Shown: piece by piece, positions 8,745 to 11,677 of the stretch
Layout of the letters: each line of letters starts with the position of its first letter
Position numbering within the stretch: position 1 is the first letter of the stretch
NCBI GenBank assembly: GCA_029777145.1
Contig: JAKOSS010000042.1
Span: 1 to 11,677, forward strand
Source: Acidobacteriota bacterium
GTDB lineage: Bacteria > Acidobacteriota > Blastocatellia > Pyrinomonadales > Pyrinomonadaceae
Direction: 5' to 3'
Length of the DNA: 11,677 nt
The notes under the pieces: generated by a model
The model's input: the letters and a program-made list of their open reading frames with translations, nothing else
Told to the model about the DNA's origin: nothing
The model's database searches: none
Translations under genes and position numbers: made by a program

Positions 8745-9716
8745 TCAGGGTTTGAGCTCGTCCAGCCAGTAATCGACCATCTCGTCGAGCATCGTTTCGA
8801 ACGTGTATCGCGGGTTCCAGCCCGTCGTCCGCCGCAGCTTCGACGAATCGCCTTTCAGATTGTGAAGTTCCTCCGGCCGCAGATAGCGTTCGTTGACGAA
8901 AACGAGCTTCTGCCAGTCGAGTCCGAGCCGGCCGAAAACGTATTCCACCAGATCCTGGACGCTTTTGGAGATGCCGGTCGCGCAGACAAAGTCGTCGGGC
9001 GCGTCAAGCTGCAGGATCTGCCACATCGCTTCCACGTAATCCCGGGCATGGCCCCAGTCACGCGTTGCCTGCAGGTTTCCGAGTTCGAGCCGCTCGGCGA
9101 GCCCGTAGTGAATGCGGACCGCCTCCTTGCAGACCTTGTTCGTCACGAAATTCGTTCCGCGACGCGGACTCTCGTGGTTGAACAGGATCCCGTTGCTCAC
9201 GAACAGCTTGTAGGCGTTGCGGTAATTCCTGGCGAGATGGTACGAGAAGACCTTGGCGCAGCCGTAAGGCGAGACCGGGTTCATCGGCGTCGTCTCGCGC
9301 TGGAAGCCGTCCGGATCGATCGTATTTCCGAACATTTCCGACGACGACGCCTGGTAGACGCGGATGTCCGGTTTCATCAGGCGGACCGCCTCGAGGACGT
9401 TCACGGTGCTCACGCCGGTCGCGTGCGCGGTGTAGATCGGCTGGTCGAACGAGATCCTGACGTGGGATTGCGCGGCAAGATGGTAGAGCTCGTCGGGCCG
9501 GGTTTCCTTGATGACGTAAACGAGCGACGAGAGGTCCGTGATGTCGGCGTAGTGCAGCCGGATGCGATCGCGGATGTGCTCGATGCGGGTCGTCTGCGTC
9601 TCGGCGACCGAATTGCGTTTGAGTATTCCGAATACTTCGTAGCCTTTTTCGAGCAGGAATTCGGCGAGATAGCTGCCGTCCTGGCCGTTGATGCCTGTAA
9701 TCAGGGCCTTCTTCAT
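8745..9716 (-). CDS. gmd: GDP-mannose 4,6-dehydratase
   Basis: A 323-residue extended short-chain dehydrogenase that converts GDP-mannose to GDP-4-keto-6-deoxymannose using bound NADP. The length matches the short bacterial form. The nucleotide-binding motif TGINGQDGSYLAE is at 7-19. The NADP-binding arginine region KRNS is near 33-36. Catalytic residues lie in SSSEMFG (124-130, Ser126 and Glu127) and YxxxK (Tyr151, Lys155). The family signature NHESPRRGTNFVTNK is at 180-194, and RDWGHARDYVEAMW at 219-232. These features separate it from other NDP-sugar dehydratases, so the assignment is firm. Its ATG overlaps the fcl stop (ATGA), so the two are one translationally coupled unit. The product feeds GDP-L-fucose synthase. 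GDP-rhamnose or GDP-perosamine would need a different second enzyme. Confidence 0.97.
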   Translation of the reverse strand: MKKALITGINGQDGSYLAEFLLEKGYEVFGILKRNSVAETQTTRIEHIRDRIRLHYADITDLSSLVYVIKETRPDELYHLAAQSHVRISFDQPIYTAHATGVSTVNVLEAVRLMKPDIRVYQASSSEMFGNTIDPDGFQRETTPMNPVSPYGCAKVFSYHLARNYRNAYKLFVSNGILFNHESPRRGTNFVTNKVCKEAVRIHYGLAERLELGNLQATRDWGHARDYVEAMWQILQLDAPDDFVCATGISKSVQDLVEYVFGRLGLDWQKLVFVNERYLRPEELHNLKGDSSKLRRTTGWNPRYTFETMLDEMVDYWLDELKP

Positions 9717-10624
9717 ATTATTGAATGTTCTTTATAGTAGTCGTAAACTTTCTTGATACCGTCAGTTAGCTCAGTAAACCTAAAGTCGGGAATGAGCGCA
9801 CGAAGCCGGGCATTCGAGACGTCCTTCCGAAACTGTCCATCCGGCGAGACGTTGTCGAAGACGAGTTCGAGGTCGGACCTTCCGCATGCTTCGAGAGCGA
9901 TCTCGGCGATCTCGCGGATCGTCCGGTTCTCATCGACCGCGACGTTGAACGAATCCGTCAGATCCGTGTCGATGCAATGCCGGATCACCCGCGCGAGGTC
10001 ACCGCCGTACATGAATTGGCGCAGCGGAGTGCCGGTCCCGAGCAGCCGGATTTCGTTCCGGCCTTCACGTTCCGCTTTAATGATCTTCCCCAAAAGTGCT
10101 GTCAGATAATGACTTCGCTGTTCATCCACTTTATCAAACTCGCCGTAAAGATTGCACGGGATCAGATAGTTGTACCGGAGGCCGTACTGTTTCGCGTAAG
10201 CGTCGATCTGGACGGCGAGCGAGCGCTTGGCGATCGCGTAAGGGAAGTTCGTGCTCTGCGGTTCTCCCTTGTGAAGGTCCTCTTCGCGCAGCGGATACGT
10301 CGGATAAGTGTCGGGATAGATGCACGTCGAAAGCACGGCCGTGAGACGCGGAACATCGTTCAGCCGGGCGTATTTGAGCAGCAGCGTGTTCATCAGCAGG
10401 TTGTCCTCGATGAATTCCGCCGGATAGCCGATATTCTCGATGATCCCGCCGACTCGGGCCGCGAGATGGACGATATGGTCCCATCCGCGCTCGCAAAGTC
10501 TCTTGACGTCGGCCTCGCTTCTGAGGTCGTAGTCCCGTGAAGACAGGTATTCTGCTTCCGGGAGGATCTGGCGCAAATGTCTTCCGACAAGCCCGGAACC
10601 GCCCGTCACCGCGATCTTCTTCAT
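9713..10624 (-). CDS. fcl: GDP-L-fucose synthase (epimerase/reductase)
   Basis: A 303-residue short-chain dehydrogenase that epimerises C3 and C5 and then reduces C4 of GDP-4-keto-6-deoxymannose with NADPH, giving GDP-L-fucose. The evidence is the Rossmann motif TGGSGLVGRHL (7-17), HLAARVGGI (53-61), STCIYP (99-104) with Ser99 and Cys101, YAIAK with Tyr129 and Lys133, NLYGEFD (158-164), and His172 in SHYLTALL at the place of the general acid of the E. coli enzyme. PLRQFMYGGDLA (200-211) is also typical. It is the first gene of the minus-strand pair and overlaps gmd by ATGA. No Shine-Dalgarno sequence precedes the ATG, and a good promoter ends just before it, so the message may be leaderless. 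Together with gmd it predicts fucose, or a fucose-derived sugar, in the polymer. Confidence 0.95.
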   Translation of the reverse strand: MKKIAVTGGSGLVGRHLRQILPEAEYLSSRDYDLRSEADVKRLCERGWDHIVHLAARVGGIIENIGYPAEFIEDNLLMNTLLLKYARLNDVPRLTAVLSTCIYPDTYPTYPLREEDLHKGEPQSTNFPYAIAKRSLAVQIDAYAKQYGLRYNYLIPCNLYGEFDKVDEQRSHYLTALLGKIIKAEREGRNEIRLLGTGTPLRQFMYGGDLARVIRHCIDTDLTDSFNVAVDENRTIREIAEIALEACGRSDLELVFDNVSPDGQFRKDVSNARLRALIPDFRFTELTDGIKKVYDYYKEHSII

Positions 10625-10631
10625 AGTTCAA

Positions 10632-10660
10632 ACGATACACATTTTGAAAGGGGCGGACAA
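10632..10660 (-). promoter_or_regulatory. Predicted promoter of fcl-gmd, implying a leaderless transcript
   Basis: On the minus strand TTGTCC (10660-10655), exactly 17 bases, then TATCGT (10637-10632), each four of six to consensus. The ATG (10624) is seven bases after the -10 box, so transcription would start at or one base before the start codon. The lack of any Shine-Dalgarno sequence upstream of the ATG fits this. Confidence 0.4.
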
Positions 10661-10742
10661 GTTGCAGGATCGAGTAGACATTTCGATTAAAATCAACAAG
10701 TTAGGCGGTTTCGCAAGACAGTCGGCGGTGATTTTGGTAGAA

Positions 10743-10771
10743 TTCCGACTTCGATTCCCCGTAGCTATAAA
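10743..10771 (+). promoter_or_regulatory. Candidate promoter of the family 4 glycosyltransferase gene
   Basis: TTCCGA (10743-10748), 17 bases, TATAAA (10766-10771). The -10 matches five of six consensus bases, the -35 only three. Transcription would start near 10778, about 32 bases before the TTG. An imperfect dyad GTCG-ccgggc-CGAC (10783-10796) lies just downstream, where a repressor could act. The rest of the 185-bp divergent region holds nothing else I recognise. Confidence 0.35.
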
Positions 10772-10809
10772 TTACTTTAACTGTCGCCGGGCCGACACCT
10801 AGAGATCAC

Positions 10810-11677
10810 TTGAACCCTGAAAGCCGAGAACTCGCGGCACCCCGACAAATCGTGTTTGCTTGGAACTACCTCGAATGGGGCGGCGCCCAAATGTATTTTC
10901 TCGGGATCGCGCGGCGGATCAGCGACCGCGCGTCGGTACGCTTCGTTTTGCCGAAGGGAACCGGCCGGCAGTTTCTCGACTTTTGCGAGGGCGCGGGATT
11001 TGAGGTCGAGTTTCTGAAGCATCACGCCGACCTGCAGCCGGCTGTCGGTCCGGTCCGGAAACTTGAGCGTCACTACCGCAAATTTCGTTGCGAGTTCGAG
11101 TTGGTGAGACGCCTGCGCCGCTTCGCGCCGGAGGAAACAGTGATCCACGTCGAGCTTTCGCCGTGGCAATCGATCGTCGCGCTCACCGCGCTCGCCTCGC
11201 GTTTCGCGACGTTCTCGACGATGCACAATCGCCTTCCGGACGTTCCCGGCTGGCGGAAAACGCTGTGGCGGTGCAAATTCCGGATCGCCTCGATGCTCCG
11301 TCGCTACACGCTCTTCGCGTCCAATGCGGACGCCCGTCAGAGCCTCTACGGCGTCGCTTCCGGCGATTGGGCGGAGAAGGTTCCGGTGACGTACACGAAC
11401 GTTGATCCGGACGAGATCGCCGCGACATCGGCCGCGCGTCGGAACCGGCGCCGGGAATTTGGGATCCACGAGGCGGCGTTCCTTGTCGTCACGGTCGGTC
11501 AGTTCATCGACCGAAAGGGCCGCTGGGAAACGGCCGAAGCGGCCGCGATCCTGCGTGAACGCGGCGAAAATGTTGTGTTTGTGTGGGTTACGAATTCCGA
11601 GATCGACGCCGCCGGCAGTCAGCGCCTGGCATCTACGGGCGCCGGCGAATCTTTCCGTCTAATCCGGTCCGAGGACG
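10810..11677 (+). CDS. Family 4 (GT-B) glycosyltransferase, 3' end cut by the window
   Basis: 289 residues of a GT-B glycosyltransferase are visible, with no stop before the edge. The first strand and donor/acceptor loop read QIVFAWNYLEWGGAQ (13-27), the usual opening of family 4 enzymes. The N-domain continues to LFASNADARQSL and the linker TYTNVDPDEI. The C-domain begins at FLVVTVGQFIDRKG (224-237), the typical family 4 strand and loop. The catalytic ExxxxxxxE region is beyond the edge. The frame has a stop at 10768-10770, and the only usual start codons before the first strand are TTG (10810) and GTG (10852). GTG would fall inside the first strand, so TTG is preferred, with a weak AGAG a few bases upstream. 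It is divergent from fcl and probably the first gene of a further run of exopolysaccharide genes. Sugar specificity is unknown. Confidence 0.85.
   Translation, partial: MNPESRELAAPRQIVFAWNYLEWGGAQMYFLGIARRISDRASVRFVLPKGTGRQFLDFCEGAGFEVEFLKHHADLQPAVGPVRKLERHYRKFRCEFELVRRLRRFAPEETVIHVELSPWQSIVALTALASRFATFSTMHNRLPDVPGWRKTLWRCKFRIASMLRRYTLFASNADARQSLYGVASGDWAEKVPVTYTNVDPDEIAATSAARRNRRREFGIHEAAFLVVTVGQFIDRKGRWETAEAAAILRERGENVVFVWVTNSEIDAAGSQRLASTGAGESFRLIRSED

Noticed and set aside
8700..8790. Possible intrinsic terminator between GT2 and gmd
   Set aside because: Only the 6-base palindrome TGATCA is present, with no stem of useful length and no T tract.
8862..9737. Plus-strand open frame of 291 codons opposite gmd
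   Set aside because: Antisense shadow of a firmly identified gene.

Overview
The window is GC-rich bacterial chromosome with dense coding on both strands. It holds nine protein genes, the first and last of them cut by the window edges. I see no rRNA, tRNA, CRISPR array, insertion sequence or integrase. Codon use, the mixture of protein types (a secreted CAP-domain protein, a Wza/Wzc-type exopolysaccharide pair, GDP-fucose enzymes) and the absence of mobile genes suggest an ordinary Gram-negative, diderm chromosome. My best guess is an acidobacterium-like soil or water bacterium (Blastocatellia/Pyrinomonadaceae type). That assignment is inference from general resemblance and not from any search.

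Left part (1-4138): the 5' end of a family 3 glycoside hydrolase resembling NagZ (minus strand) is divergent from a secreted CAP/SCP-domain protein (plus strand). The 159-bp region between them carries two similar CACTT/AAGTG dyads and an 11-bp direct repeat, so it looks like a shared control region. The CAP gene runs tail to tail into a full-length mutS (minus strand), with one base between the two stop codons.

Middle part (4139-8744): a 238-bp divergent region separates mutS from a plus-strand exopolysaccharide operon. The region contains two interleaved perfect inverted repeats and a weak sigma-54-like site. The operon encodes a Wza-like outer-membrane export protein, an 822-residue Wzc/GumC-like chain-length regulator fused to a bacterial tyrosine kinase, and a family 2 glycosyltransferase joined to it by an ATGA stop/start overlap.

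Right part (8745-11677): a minus-strand pair, fcl then gmd (also joined by ATGA), encodes the two enzymes that turn GDP-mannose into GDP-L-fucose. gmd ends directly against the family 2 glycosyltransferase with no base between the stops. A 185-bp divergent promoter region follows, then a plus-strand family 4 (GT-B) glycosyltransferase that is cut by the window end and probably starts at TTG.

From about 4.2 kb to the right edge this reads as the start of a capsule or exopolysaccharide locus whose polymer probably contains L-fucose or a related sugar. The export machine, its tyrosine-kinase regulator, the sugar-nucleotide supply and two glycosyltransferases are present. The flippase, polymerase and initiating sugar-phosphate transferase are not in the window and may lie further right. 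I found no clear evidence of a wholly new system. The most unusual points are regulatory: the dyad pair at 316-352, the interleaved repeats at 4218-4301, and a probable leaderless fcl transcript.
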